DNA of 64,000 nucleotides from Acetivibrio sp964564015 (GTDB lineage: Bacteria > Bacillota > Clostridia > Acetivibrionales > Acetivibrionaceae), in the NCBI GenBank assembly GCA_964564015.1, contig CAZLZR010000002.1, positions 62,001 to 126,000 on the forward strand. Reading direction: 5' to 3'. The notes under the pieces are model-generated. The model did no database searches and had not been told where the DNA came from. It was given only the letters and a program-made list of their open reading frames with translations. The translations under genes and the position numbers were made by a program. Positions 25,957-34,873 of the stretch are shown here, piece after piece. The number at the start of each line of letters is the position of its first letter. The stretch's first letter is position 1.

Positions 25957-26075
25957 AGCTAGTGCTGAATAACAAAATAAAAACCTGGAATTTTTTTATA
26001 ACAGTAAAAGCCATAGGATATGCATTTTGAACACAATTCATTTCCAGTAATGAATTATGTTCAAAAACACTAGCT
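25957..26075. mobile_element. MITE-like palindromic element, family P3 copy 1
   Basis: 119 bp bounded by AGCTAGTG/CACTAGCT. Within it an 18-bp stem with one mismatch (TTTTGAACACAATTCATT against AATGAATTATGTTCAAAA). The right end matches the right end of the element at 36001-36106. It ends 1 bp before the stop codon of the DUF402 gene. Confidence 0.6.
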
Positions 26076-26076
26076 A

Positions 26077-26544
26077 TTACTTTTCAAAACAAACCGGTGG
26101 CGGAAACTTGCCCGCATAAGCCATTTCCAAAACCTTGCCCAGTATTCTCAAAGACCTGCAGGCTTCCTCTGTTGTTATAATTCCCTTTTCCAGAGCATCG
26201 GCAACCTCATCGGCATCCAATACAATTACTGAACTATCCGGCATTATTTTCACATCCAGAAGCAGGTCAGTCAATGTATATTTATCTTGCTCTTCATCAT
26301 AATCTACATCTATAATGTCACAATACCAATATTTAAATTCACCCGACGGTCCTAAAAATTTGCTTACTTTATAGCCTTCCTTAAAAAAAGTATAGGACAT
26401 ACCCCCGGAAATATCCAGACGGCTTTTAATTGGTCTCCACCGGGTTATCAATAAATCATCGCTTCTTGAAATCAGCTCATCGCCTGATATATCAACCGTT
26501 TCAAAAGGAATATATCTTTTTCTTAATATAGTAGGTTTATTCAT
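26077..26544 (-). CDS. DUF402 protein, nucleoside phosphatase-like
   Basis: 155 residues from the ATG at 26544 (GGAGAG 6 bases before it). Core DUF402 features: SYTFFKEGYKVSKFLGPSGEFKYWYCDIIDVDYDEEQDKY in short strands with Trp/Tyr, then DLLLDVKIMPDSSVIVLDADEVADAL. The fold is shared with the FAU-1/Ntdp group, which hydrolyses nucleoside tri- and diphosphates with divalent metal. Single gene; precise substrate unknown. Confidence 0.8.
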   Translation of the reverse strand: MNKPTILRKRYIPFETVDISGDELISRSDDLLITRWRPIKSRLDISGGMSYTFFKEGYKVSKFLGPSGEFKYWYCDIIDVDYDEEQDKYTLTDLLLDVKIMPDSSVIVLDADEVADALEKGIITTEEACRSLRILGKVLEMAYAGKFPPPVCFEK

Positions 26545-26791
26545 ATCTCTCTCCAATTTAAAATATTTTTTATAATAAAAATTTCAAACAGTGAATGCCT
26601 TTATTTTTAATAATTATATATCAATTAGCACTTTTTTCAAACCTAAATTTAACGGATAATATTTCCCAAGTTCTTCCTCCCCAAGGTTTATAGTGTTATA
26701 ATGATGTTGGTTTTTTGTATCCAAGTTTATCTTTCTGTCTAAAAAATATTAAACTGTAGTTCTTAACATTTCTTGTTGGGAGGAGAAAGTT

Positions 26792-27109
26792 TTGAATTCA
26801 AAGAGAACATGTAGTAATTGCCTTAAAGGTACAGCAATTACTATCAATAATGATATATTATGTATTGAAAAGGGAGTTGTGTCTGAAGACTATGTATGCG
26901 CAAAACATAGATTTATGCCTGCGCTCAAATCTATAAAGCGAAGGATTAGTAATTGCCTTGATTGTGAGAATTTTATTATCTTTGATACAAGCAATATAGA
27001 AGAAAGAGCTACTGGAATATGCCAGCTTTTCACGGTACGAAAATATGACGGTAGAAATAAAAGTGCATGTTCGAAATTTGTCAAACGTGTTAAGCAGGAA
27101 GTATCCTAA
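26792..27109 (+). CDS. Cys-rich zinc-binding-like protein
   Basis: 105 residues starting at TTG (26792) with GGGAGGAG upstream. Cysteine pairs at CSNCLKG, CIEKG, CAKHRF, CLDCENF, CQLF and CSKF suggest one or two zinc sites. No family recognised. One of the few plus-strand genes, followed by the transglycosylase in the same direction after 200 bp. Confidence 0.55.
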   Translation: MNSKRTCSNCLKGTAITINNDILCIEKGVVSEDYVCAKHRFMPALKSIKRRISNCLDCENFIIFDTSNIEERATGICQLFTVRKYDGRNKSACSKFVKRVKQEVS

Positions 27110-27310
27110 TAGCCTGTAACAATATTTATTCTAAAGCTTGTAAGGCACATATACATCGCAGCGGAGGATGTAATCAAATTTGTAAATTCCGCTGCCAAAC
27201 TTCTGAATTATATCTTCTTAAAATTTGACTATAATGCTTATCCGGAAATAACCCGATAAAAATACAAAGCAGTATTATCAAATATTAAAAGATAGGCATG
27301 GTGGTTTATA

Positions 27311-27991
27311 GTGAGAGTAGGCGATATTTTCAGTGCAAAACTTAATGAAATACAGAGCAGAGTTCCTGTAAGAATAAAGACTTCCAGTACGCAAACTGTA
27401 TCCTTTCAGGAAGTTCTAGATAACACTGAGGCTACTGTACCAGACAGCTATACTATAGAAGAACCCTCAAAAAAATCCACCAGACCGCTTTCTGTTGCTG
27501 TGGACAAATTCGGAAATGACAGATCCGCAGATGTAAAAAGAGCGCAAAGCGCAAAGGAAGTAAGCACTGCATATATACCCGAGAGTAAATCGGAACAGAT
27601 GGAAATTATAAACGCAAGCATTGAAAAGGCCTCCCAAAAGTACGGAGTGGATGCAAATCTGATCCGTGCCATAATAAAACAGGAGTCGAGTTTTAATCCC
27701 TCCTCTCTTTCGCATTCAGGCGCACAGGGCTTGATGCAGCTAATGCCCGGCACAGCGGACGCTTTAGGTGTCACAGATCCGTGGGATATCGACCAGAACA
27801 TCGATGGAGGAACAAGATATATAAGAGATCAGCTCAAAGCCTTTGACGGCAATATAAAACTCGCATTGGCAGCATATAATGCCGGACCTGGCAGTGTAAG
27901 AAAATACGATGGTATACCTCCCTATAGCGAAACACAGAACTATGTAAAAAAGGTAACGGAATACTATAATATGTATAGCAGTGCACAATAA
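27311..27991 (+). CDS. lytic transglycosylase (SLT domain)
   Basis: 226 residues, GTG start. The C-terminal 120 residues are a goose-lysozyme-like SLT domain: IRAIIKQESSFNPSSLS with the catalytic Glu, GAQGLMQLMPGTADALG, and ALAAYNAGPGSVRKYDGIPP. It cleaves peptidoglycan without hydrolysis. The first 100 residues are polar and probably disordered with no signal peptide, as in several clostridial homologues linked to sporulation or flagella. GGTGG precedes the GTG. Confidence 0.9.
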   Translation: MRVGDIFSAKLNEIQSRVPVRIKTSSTQTVSFQEVLDNTEATVPDSYTIEEPSKKSTRPLSVAVDKFGNDRSADVKRAQSAKEVSTAYIPESKSEQMEIINASIEKASQKYGVDANLIRAIIKQESSFNPSSLSHSGAQGLMQLMPGTADALGVTDPWDIDQNIDGGTRYIRDQLKAFDGNIKLALAAYNAGPGSVRKYDGIPPYSETQNYVKKVTEYYNMYSSAQ

Positions 27992-28052
27992 AACCAGCCC
28001 GGTTCGACATCAGTTCAAAACACAAAAGCTCAATGGCATTGTTAACATTAAA

Positions 28053-28796
28053 CTAAAAGTCTAATATTTTCTTTAGCACTTGATAATTATTTCTGCTAAG
28101 AGGCACTTCATCATTACTCCCCTTTAACCGAAGAGAATATGTGGTGCCAATAGTTGGTATAATTTCTTCAACTTTATCCATATTTACGAGAAAACTTTTG
28201 TGACTTCTAAAAAATTTTTGCTCCCTCAATCTATTTTCCCAGTAGTTTAATGAATTTGTACTCTTAAGGCATGGATCCTTTATTGTAACAAATGAAACTT
28301 CTTTATCACAGGATTTACAATAAATAATCTCCGGAGCACTTACAAGAAAAATGCTATCATCCTTCCATAAGGGAACTTTTCTTAAGTTTTTCTTCAATGC
28401 TTGCTGTTGAATAGACACTCTCTGTTGGTTATTGACGATGCAGGCTTTTCTGATTCTCAAAACAGTTTCTTCAATCCTTTCCTTATCAATAGGCTTTAAA
28501 ATATAGTCAAGGGCATTAATTTTAAATGCCCTGACGGCATATTCATCATGAGCAGTTACAAAAATTATTCTGATGTCGGAATTAAAGCTCAATATTTCTT
28601 CAGCCATATTAAAGCCATCAATTTCAGGCATACCTATGTCAAGAAAAACTACATCCGGGTTATCCTTTTTAATTCTCTCAATAGCCATGCATGGATTACA
28701 ATATTTTCCCAAGACATTGACATCCTTATGCTGGCTTAGAAAATATTCCAATTCTTCCAACCCAAAAATATCGTCATCTACTATTATTGTGTTCAT
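28053..28796 (-). CDS. LytTR-family response regulator
   Basis: 247 residues. Receiver domain 1-120: acidic pair DDD near residue 8, phospho-acceptor Asp in VVFLDIGMPEIDG, TAHDEY, and LKPIDKER with the conserved Lys. LytTR DNA-binding domain about 140-245: DSIFLVSAPEIIYCKS, FFRSHKSFLVNMDKVEEI, RLKGSNDEVPLSRNNYQVLKKIL. Probable partner of the 7TM histidine kinase at 30931-32823. A pair of LytTR-like boxes lies upstream of the gene between them (29053-29655). Confidence 0.93.
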   Translation of the reverse strand: MNTIIVDDDIFGLEELEYFLSQHKDVNVLGKYCNPCMAIERIKKDNPDVVFLDIGMPEIDGFNMAEEILSFNSDIRIIFVTAHDEYAVRAFKINALDYILKPIDKERIEETVLRIRKACIVNNQQRVSIQQQALKKNLRKVPLWKDDSIFLVSAPEIIYCKSCDKEVSFVTIKDPCLKSTNSLNYWENRLREQKFFRSHKSFLVNMDKVEEIIPTIGTTYSLRLKGSNDEVPLSRNNYQVLKKILDF

Positions 28797-28930
28797 AAAT
28801 TTTGCCCCTTTACTGCATACCTTAATTTATGTAAGCTCATTTATATATTATACAGCATTTTAATATGACATCATAAGGAAAATCCTGAAGACATATCCAG
28901 AGATTTTAACATTGCTTGTTTGCTGTAAAG

Positions 28931-28969
28931 CATATTTTCCAGGACACCATGGGTATCCCGGAAAATATG
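28931..28969 (-). terminator. hairpin after the RhiA-like gene
   Basis: CATATTTTCC/GGAAAATATG, 10-bp stem with inner GGA/TCC pairing, about 85 bp after the stop of the 29053-29655 gene. No long T run follows, so it is either a weak terminator or an RNA-stabilising structure. Confidence 0.45.
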
Positions 28970-29052
28970 GTTTTATGTACGCAATACTCTGTATAAATAC
29001 TGCGGGTGCTGTTTATATACCAGCTGTAATAATATTGAATTTCTAACTGGAG

Positions 29053-29655
29053 TTAGCGTATTGTCCAAGTGTTGTCCTCATTTAATATCGCATCCATAGA
29101 ATATACTCCAGGTGCAAATTCTATTTTTGCCTTGTTGGTGATTTGTGTTATATCCAATACCTCTCCGCTTTCATAATCACCGAATGTAATCCAGTACTCC
29201 GGATGTGGTGTAAAGTCCAGATTAAGATTTGGCTGCGCCTGTACTGCAAAAGTACCAGCACCAGACATACCAATACCTACGGAAGCATGTTTGAGGGGTA
29301 TACTACTGTCCTGAATAATTTGCAAAACTCCCTTGTTCTCGCCTTTAGTTAAATCTGTAAAAGTATAGGCATCTTTATCCATTGTAAAGGTAACAAGGTT
29401 TTTCCCTAGCAAGTCTGCTTCCCATGCTTGAGAAGCTTCAAAAACAACCCCGGGAACCAACTCGCCTGTCTCTGCCCAAACAAAGCTGTAGTCCAAGTTC
29501 CACTCAAATCTGATACTTGTTGTGGGGTGTGCAGGTTTTGCGAACCAGGCCAAGGACATAACGTATGGACCCATTTGTGGATCAGCTTGATAGATACACG
29601 CCTTTCCATAATTTGTTGAATTGTTTTCAAAATTGATTGAATATTTTGTACTCAT
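29053..29655 (-). CDS. RhiA-like protein of unknown function
   Basis: 200 residues, no signal peptide, beta-rich and Trp/Tyr-rich. Segments such as YSINFENNSTNYGKACIYQ, SLAWFAKPAHPTTSI, DYSFVWAETGELVPGVVF and FEASQAWEADL recall the rhizobial RhiA family (quorum-regulated, unknown role) from memory; the match needs a search. AGGAGG lies 6-7 bases before the ATG. A structured leader (29682-29741) and a LytTR-like direct repeat (29840-29869) lie upstream, so it is probably a target of the adjacent two-component system. Confidence 0.65.
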   Translation of the reverse strand: MSTKYSINFENNSTNYGKACIYQADPQMGPYVMSLAWFAKPAHPTTSIRFEWNLDYSFVWAETGELVPGVVFEASQAWEADLLGKNLVTFTMDKDAYTFTDLTKGENKGVLQIIQDSSIPLKHASVGIGMSGAGTFAVQAQPNLNLDFTPHPEYWITFGDYESGEVLDITQITNKAKIEFAPGVYSMDAILNEDNTWTIR

Positions 29656-29681
29656 AATCTTCCTCCTAAAGTGTTTTTTTT

Positions 29682-29741
29682 GGCAAATTCCGGGATGTTC
29701 GCAAACAGTTCATCCCAAACATGTTTGCAACTTTATTTGCC
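29682..29741 (-). promoter_or_regulatory. leader with mutually exclusive hairpins
   Basis: Three nested or overlapping inverted repeats: GGCAAAT/ATTTGCC (29682-29741), GCAAACA/TGTTTGC (29701-29728) and GGGATG/CATCCC (29692-29716). The last two overlap and cannot form together. Position is 27 bases before the ATG of the RhiA-like gene, so this 5' leader may switch between structures. Confidence 0.45.
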
Positions 29742-29839
29742 TTTTGACTTGTAATAAAATAGCTATTTGTCTTACAAACTTATTGTATATGATTTCATAA
29801 ATCTTGTGCCGAAAATGGAATATCAAGTTAAATTTTAAG

Positions 29840-29869
29840 GATGAGCGGTTTTATTTTCTGATAAGCGGT
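29840..29869 (-). promoter_or_regulatory. LytTR-box-like direct repeat
   Basis: On the minus strand ACCGCTTAT and ACCGCTCAT occur with a 20-bp period, each matching 8 of 9 positions of the LytTR half-site pattern W-M-M-G-T-T-N-R-K. A TACAAT box without a good -35 lies about 54 bp downstream (29782-29787), as expected for an activator-dependent promoter. Confidence 0.5.
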
Positions 29870-29986
29870 AAGTAAATAAATATCCTGTGGTGTATTAATA
29901 GATGTGAAGAAATATGCACCCTATATCCTGGGACATTTAGCCTCACTCAATTTTAGGTCATTTGCTTCGTAAATTCCTCAAATTAA

Positions 29987-30019
29987 ATACCCTTCGGATG
30001 AGTTAACACCGAAGGGTAT
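29987..30019 (-). terminator. terminator of the 30043-30879 gene
   Basis: ATACCCTTCGG/CCGAAGGGTAT, perfect 11-bp stem, 23 bp after the stop codon, followed on the minus strand by TTTAATTTG. Confidence 0.65.
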
Positions 30020-30042
30020 GTTTATTTAGCAATTTGATATTA

Positions 30043-30879
30043 TTAACCAAACCACAATTTTAATGAAAACCTGATTTCTTCAGGAGTTTTTTTATCGAAA
30101 AGAAGGGTTCCATTAATTGTACCACAAGAATTCACCGAATCAGGCGTCATATACCCTCCTTGAAAAACAAGTTCATCATTTTTGTAATTTTTCAGTCTGG
30201 GTATTGGGTATTTTTCTTTATTATCATCTTCTATATTATCATCTTCTATTGCCATTGAAAACAGTATACTTTCGTAATCATTGTATCCCGGTCCATAAAC
30301 CATATAATTTTGAGGTTTTGAAGGTTCATTAACTGGAAGTATATCAAAACCGTACAGAAAGTACTGAACCGGCAATTTTCCGTTTCTGCTTTCCTCAGCG
30401 TAATCAGAAGATGCGCCCAATTGCAATCCCATTACATCCGTATCATTTCGTGAACATTCTATAGGAAAATGTATGTTATCTGAAAACTCTTTGACTTTTT
30501 TTAATGCTTTAACAGGAATAATGTAAGTTAAGTTGAAGTGAGAAGATTCAACAAATGCACCTGTGCTGTCCCGTATTGTATATGTACTTATTTCCCCGTC
30601 GGGGCCATCTTCAAATTCAAACTCATAAAATTCCTTCTTGTTTTCCATTAATTTATTAATTGTCAAATATGTTGATATATCTGTCTCATACGGTTCATTC
30701 TTTACAGGCGTAGATATCTCCATTTTACCTGTTATGCCAATTCTATAGTTAGTATCAATCAGTATTTCTGAATTTCTGAAAATAGTTATATGAACCAGAT
30801 TCTTAAAGCTATTGTCTTCATAAAAGTACATTAATAATGAGCCAAATTTTAGTATGTTCATGTGAAGTTTACTTGTCAT
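30043..30879 (-). CDS. hypothetical protein between kinase and regulator
   Basis: 278 residues from the ATG at 30879 (GGGAGG 8 bases upstream; begins MTSKLHMNILKFGSLLMYF). Soluble, acidic, beta-rich, no signal peptide. A duplicated EDDNIEDDN segment is encoded by a tandem 15-bp repeat. It lies 31 bp after the histidine kinase gene, so it is probably co-transcribed with it. Family not recognised. With the RhiA-like gene it is bracketed by the two-component pair. Confidence 0.65.
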   Translation of the reverse strand: MTSKLHMNILKFGSLLMYFYEDNSFKNLVHITIFRNSEILIDTNYRIGITGKMEISTPVKNEPYETDISTYLTINKLMENKKEFYEFEFEDGPDGEISTYTIRDSTGAFVESSHFNLTYIIPVKALKKVKEFSDNIHFPIECSRNDTDVMGLQLGASSDYAEESRNGKLPVQYFLYGFDILPVNEPSKPQNYMVYGPGYNDYESILFSMAIEDDNIEDDNKEKYPIPRLKNYKNDELVFQGGYMTPDSVNSCGTINGTLLFDKKTPEEIRFSLKLWFG

Positions 30880-30930
30880 TTTATTTCCTCCCGAAATCAA
30901 CTTTTTTCATTGCTTTTTATATTTAACAAA

Positions 30931-32823
30931 TCATAAATTCGTAATCTTCATAGTTACCGATGTTCCTTGATCTGGCCTGCTTTCAATTTTCAGGCCTGTA
31001 CCATAGACCTTTTTTAAGCGATTGTTAACATTTGCAACCCCTATTCCTGCCTTTTCATTTTTTTCTTTAAGTATAGATTCTACACATTCTTCGGACATTC
31101 CTACGCCGTCATCTTCAACTTTTATTAATATAATTTTTTTTGAGAACTTTATTGATATTTTCACCGTACCGCCGTCAATCTTTGGAAGCAGGCCGTGCAC
31201 AATTGCATTTTCAACAATTGGCTGAAGAATAAATGGAGGCACATTACATTTTATTCCTTCATCAATGTCAAATATGACATTTAATCTATTCTGGAATCTG
31301 GCCATTTCAAGAGACAGATAAGATTTAACATGCAGAATTTCTCTGCCTATATCAATAAATTCTTCATCATTTTTAAAGCTGAAACCACATCGCAGATAGT
31401 TGCTTAAATCTGTAAGGAGTTCAATTGCCTTCTGGGGAGATATTCTGCAAACATGAATAACCATATTCAATGAGTTGAATAGAAAATGGGGTTTGATCTG
31501 GGCCTGTAGAGTTCTAAGCTCAGATTTTAATAACATCTCTTCTTTTTGAACCTTAATATGATAAATTGAAATCAATTTTTCGGACAAAATCTTTATTGTC
31601 CTGAATGAATTTGAAAATTTACTTGCAAGCATAAATGATTGAACATATATAAACATAGTAAAACCTTGAGGTATAAAATAGCCTATTCTTAATAATCCCA
31701 ACTGAGTAAGAACATCATTTATACACACAATGAGTAAAATGCTCATAGCTGTTAATGCAATTATTGACCCGTTTCTTTTATTCTTAACGGAACAAATTAA
31801 AATAAAATACAAATAGGGTAAACATGGAATCGCAAGAACCTCATAAACTGTATAAAAGGCGGCATTTATATTCTGTGGGGTCAGAAACAGCAGGATGGAA
31901 TAGAGCGTGCTTATTACTTGAGAGTATCGTACAAACCATTTCGGAGTTTCTTCCGGAAAAAGACTTTTTATAAACATGGCCATAAGCATAAGAGCCATAG
32001 CAAGCGAAAAAGTCGCCAACTTTTCACATAATGCTGTTATAGGAATTATTGAATATAGCAGCATCTCCCCCATGGTCAACACTCTTATTGCTACCATTAA
32101 GCATATAATGCCGAATATAAGTGTGGATTTTTCCTCCATGAATGTCATAAACCAAGCCAGATGATATAAACCCATAATGAGAATGGAGGAAAATATGAAT
32201 ACATCCATAAACTCAAGTCGCCTTCTGGCGTTAAACACCTGAACTATATTGCCAAGGGCAAAACTTACTATAAAGCCGCCGTCGCTATAGCCATAATTTG
32301 AAACCTGAACAATGATTTCAGTTGATTTTCCCAGGCTAACAGGAATAATCTGAGGAGTAATTTGACCTTTATGTTCTTTTTTATCACGAGATACATTACC
32401 ACACTCAAATACAAGCTTTTTGTCAACCCAGATCTTGCAGGACGATACCACCAACCTGTATTTTATTGCCATATTTTCTCTGGATGAATTTGATCTGACC
32501 AGCAACCTGTACGTTGCGAAACCTTCATGAGGAAGGTTGCTACCACTAAATCTATACTTTGTCCAAGATCCTGGAACTCTTATAAAATCCTTTTGTTCAA
32601 CTTTACCACTTACAAAGTCTTCCGGACTAAGCAACCTGCCCCAGTAAAATTCCCATTCTCCATTTAGCTTAACCTGCCCGTCATTATCAAAATCCCAATC
32701 ATTCAATTCGTACACACCATTAACTGCTGTAGGCTGCCTCTTGTCTGGTAATTTTGAAATATTTAAAATTGAGACGGTAATTACCAGCAATATAGCAAAC
32801 ATAAACACAAGTAAGTATCTCAT
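30931..32823 (-). CDS. 7TM-DISM sensor histidine kinase
   Basis: 630 residues from the ATG at 32823 (GAGG 6 bases before; an in-frame TTG lies 15 bases earlier). Signal or anchor segment, extracellular 7TMR-DISMED2-like beta domain (LNGEWEFYWGRLLSPEDF, VPGSWTKYRF), seven membrane helices (about 205-400), then a LytS/YehU-type kinase core: AQIKPHFLFNSLN with the phosphorylated His, ENAIVHGLLPK, EDDGVGMSEE and GIGVANVNNRL. DISMED2 domains usually bind carbohydrate. Likely partner of the LytTR regulator at 28053. Confidence 0.9.
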   Translation of the reverse strand: MRYLLVFMFAILLVITVSILNISKLPDKRQPTAVNGVYELNDWDFDNDGQVKLNGEWEFYWGRLLSPEDFVSGKVEQKDFIRVPGSWTKYRFSGSNLPHEGFATYRLLVRSNSSRENMAIKYRLVVSSCKIWVDKKLVFECGNVSRDKKEHKGQITPQIIPVSLGKSTEIIVQVSNYGYSDGGFIVSFALGNIVQVFNARRRLEFMDVFIFSSILIMGLYHLAWFMTFMEEKSTLIFGIICLMVAIRVLTMGEMLLYSIIPITALCEKLATFSLAMALMLMAMFIKSLFPEETPKWFVRYSQVISTLYSILLFLTPQNINAAFYTVYEVLAIPCLPYLYFILICSVKNKRNGSIIALTAMSILLIVCINDVLTQLGLLRIGYFIPQGFTMFIYVQSFMLASKFSNSFRTIKILSEKLISIYHIKVQKEEMLLKSELRTLQAQIKPHFLFNSLNMVIHVCRISPQKAIELLTDLSNYLRCGFSFKNDEEFIDIGREILHVKSYLSLEMARFQNRLNVIFDIDEGIKCNVPPFILQPIVENAIVHGLLPKIDGGTVKISIKFSKKIILIKVEDDGVGMSEECVESILKEKNEKAGIGVANVNNRLKKVYGTGLKIESRPDQGTSVTMKITNL

Positions 32824-32860
32824 ATTTAACCTCATCAAACATACACAAATACATTATTGC

Positions 32861-32911
32861 TGCCCAATTTTAATGTAATTTTAAATATTGTTGGGCAATT
32901 AATTTGCCCAA
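32861..32911. promoter_or_regulatory. three alternating palindrome arms upstream of the kinase
   Basis: TGCCCAA (32861), TTGGGCA (32891) and TGCCCAA (32905): the middle arm can pair with either neighbour. It lies 38 bp before the kinase start. Either two overlapping operator palindromes or a switchable leader hairpin. Confidence 0.45.
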
Positions 32912-33003
32912 ACTATACTTACTTTTTTATTATCTCTACACTTTATTGTCTTCTTCAAGTATTCAGCTTATCCACCAATTAACAAATACCGTGTATTGCT
33001 TCA

Positions 33004-34338
33004 TCACGGAATATCAACCCGAGTACCAAGCTCTGCCTCAATTTCGTCAATGATTCTTCCCAACAGATCTCTTCCTCTGAAATCAAACATAACAGGAGGA
33101 AGAACAATGAGATCAGGCTTGCCTTTTTCCACAACATACTCCTTTACCCTATCTATAATATCCTGCACGGTGAGTAGGCCTGCACATTTAATTGTTCCTC
33201 CAAAAAAGGCATTTTTAGCCACTACAGTGTCATAATCGAATGCAAAACCACTAATCTCAAACAGGCTCTTTAAAACACTATATGCAAGCTCGGAAGTCAC
33301 AAATAACACATTATCTGCATTATATCTTTGCACAAGCCGGTTGATTCTTCCAGCTTCATCAGGGTCCACATCGTACAGCATGATAAAACCTGGAGATATG
33401 TTTTTCTCCTTTTTAAGCCGTACTTTTAGTTTCTTTTCTCCTCTGATTACATCCATTTCGGGATCCTTCAACCTGAAAGCCTTACTAAATGCTTCGACTC
33501 TTGTAGCTACAGAGCTGCCATTAATTCTTTCTATTATGTCTCCTTCCACCAATCCGGCAGAATACGCAGGTGAATTATGGACAACTCCTTCAATTTTTGC
33601 TTTGAGATCATATATATAAGATGGTTCAACAATTATAGGTATTCTATATTTACTTTTGAGCGTTATTACATAGTCTGAAATTTTATCATATAATTTTGCC
33701 AACTCGTAATCCTTTCCTGTCAGAAAAGTATATCCCGGCAAAAACAATCTGATTGAAGCGGCTTCGTTATTATCAAGAAACTCTACCATCTCTTCAATAT
33801 CTTTATATCCCATGAAGTCCGGATCAAAAACAGCGCTCGCACTATAATTGATTTGCCCTTTCAGTATAACTAATTTCTCCTTTATATTGTCCTGCTTTTT
33901 TAGTCCAAGTATCTCCATCCTCTTTTTGTCTCCGATAGAATTCACAGAAACATTGAGATCTATGTTCCTAAGGGCTTGAAGCCTTTCAACAAGCTTTTCG
34001 TCCAGTAGTATTCCGTTCGTAGTTATTTGAATATGAGTTTTTTTATACTTTCTTCGTACCATTTCCACAATATTAAGAAAATCCTTGTGAAGAAGCGGTT
34101 CACCTTCAACAATCCTGGTTGCAGATTCCCCAATAATTATTTTCCTGTCCGGGGACAAGAATTCGATAATTTCTTCGAAATCCGAAAGCTCAAGTTTGTC
34201 AAGTTTATAAACTTCAACTCCTTGCGGATTCTGCTTGTGACTGCAAAATGTACATGAAGTGTTGCATGCAGATATTACAGGCAGGATATTTGTTCTATAT
34301 ACTGTATTTATAATATAGTCCTTTTGTGCTGTTTTCAT
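33004..34338 (-). CDS. radical SAM protein with internal PDZ-like domain
   Basis: 444 residues. N-terminal radical SAM barrel with the 4Fe-4S motif CNTSCTFC (C-x3-C-x2-C) near residue 26, GEPLLHKDF and TTNGILL. From about residue 262 a PDZ-like segment (GVVHNSPAYSAGLVEGDIIERINGSSV), then a DUF512-like C-terminal alpha/beta domain (VLFVTSELAYSVLKSLFE, DLIVLPPVMFD). Related clostridial proteins fuse PDZ, radical SAM and DUF512 in another order. Reaction unknown. Stand-alone gene; upstream is a 600-bp region with DnaA boxes. Confidence 0.82.
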   Translation of the reverse strand: MKTAQKDYIINTVYRTNILPVISACNTSCTFCSHKQNPQGVEVYKLDKLELSDFEEIIEFLSPDRKIIIGESATRIVEGEPLLHKDFLNIVEMVRRKYKKTHIQITTNGILLDEKLVERLQALRNIDLNVSVNSIGDKKRMEILGLKKQDNIKEKLVILKGQINYSASAVFDPDFMGYKDIEEMVEFLDNNEAASIRLFLPGYTFLTGKDYELAKLYDKISDYVITLKSKYRIPIIVEPSYIYDLKAKIEGVVHNSPAYSAGLVEGDIIERINGSSVATRVEAFSKAFRLKDPEMDVIRGEKKLKVRLKKEKNISPGFIMLYDVDPDEAGRINRLVQRYNADNVLFVTSELAYSVLKSLFEISGFAFDYDTVVAKNAFFGGTIKCAGLLTVQDIIDRVKEYVVEKGKPDLIVLPPVMFDFRGRDLLGRIIDEIEAELGTRVDIP

Positions 34339-34442
34339 ATTTCACCTTTCTGCTATTATTTTACATTCAGTTTACAAAAAGAAGACTATCACATTGATTA
34401 CTTATCTTAAAAGTCAATTTTTTTGCGTACTTGCACACATTT

Positions 34443-34472
34443 TAATCCACAGTATCCACAACGTTATCCACA
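34443..34472 (+). promoter_or_regulatory. cluster of DnaA boxes
   Basis: TAATCCACA (34443), GTATCCACA (34452) and the perfect consensus TTATCCACA (34464) follow each other in one orientation within 30 bp. Such density is typical of DnaA-binding regions. Confidence 0.6.
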
Positions 34473-34562
34473 GTTTCAATCTTATGTGGCATAAGGGTTC
34501 TGGGAATATTTCCACATTATTCACACGACAAGTTTCAACAGCATTGGGTATAATTCGTCAAT

Positions 34563-34592
34563 TTTTTTATAGGACTTTCGTCCTATAAAAAA
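34563..34592. terminator. strong bidirectional hairpin
   Basis: TTTTTTATAGGAC, loop TTTC, GTCCTATAAAAAA: a perfect 13-bp stem with a T tract on either strand. It lies between the DnaA-box clusters and could end transcription from tsaD before the radical SAM gene. Confidence 0.65.
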
Positions 34593-34873
34593 TTAATTTT
34601 GTAACACTAAATTACGTAAACAAGCTCTTGACACAATTTTTTTATTTTCGCAAATATATCTTGTAATTATTGGCATTACAAGCTTTCAGGATTTTCCATT
34701 CCCATTATTTTTCAGATAATAGTTTAATGTATACAAATACCTGAGGTTCCTTTTTTCTAACCGAAGCCTCAATTTAGTATGTATAATTTTCCATGTATTT
34801 TCCCGAATAGTTCTACAAATTCAGAGGCATTATAATAAGTTAGGAAATATTCATAAGCTGTGGAAAACAAAAG

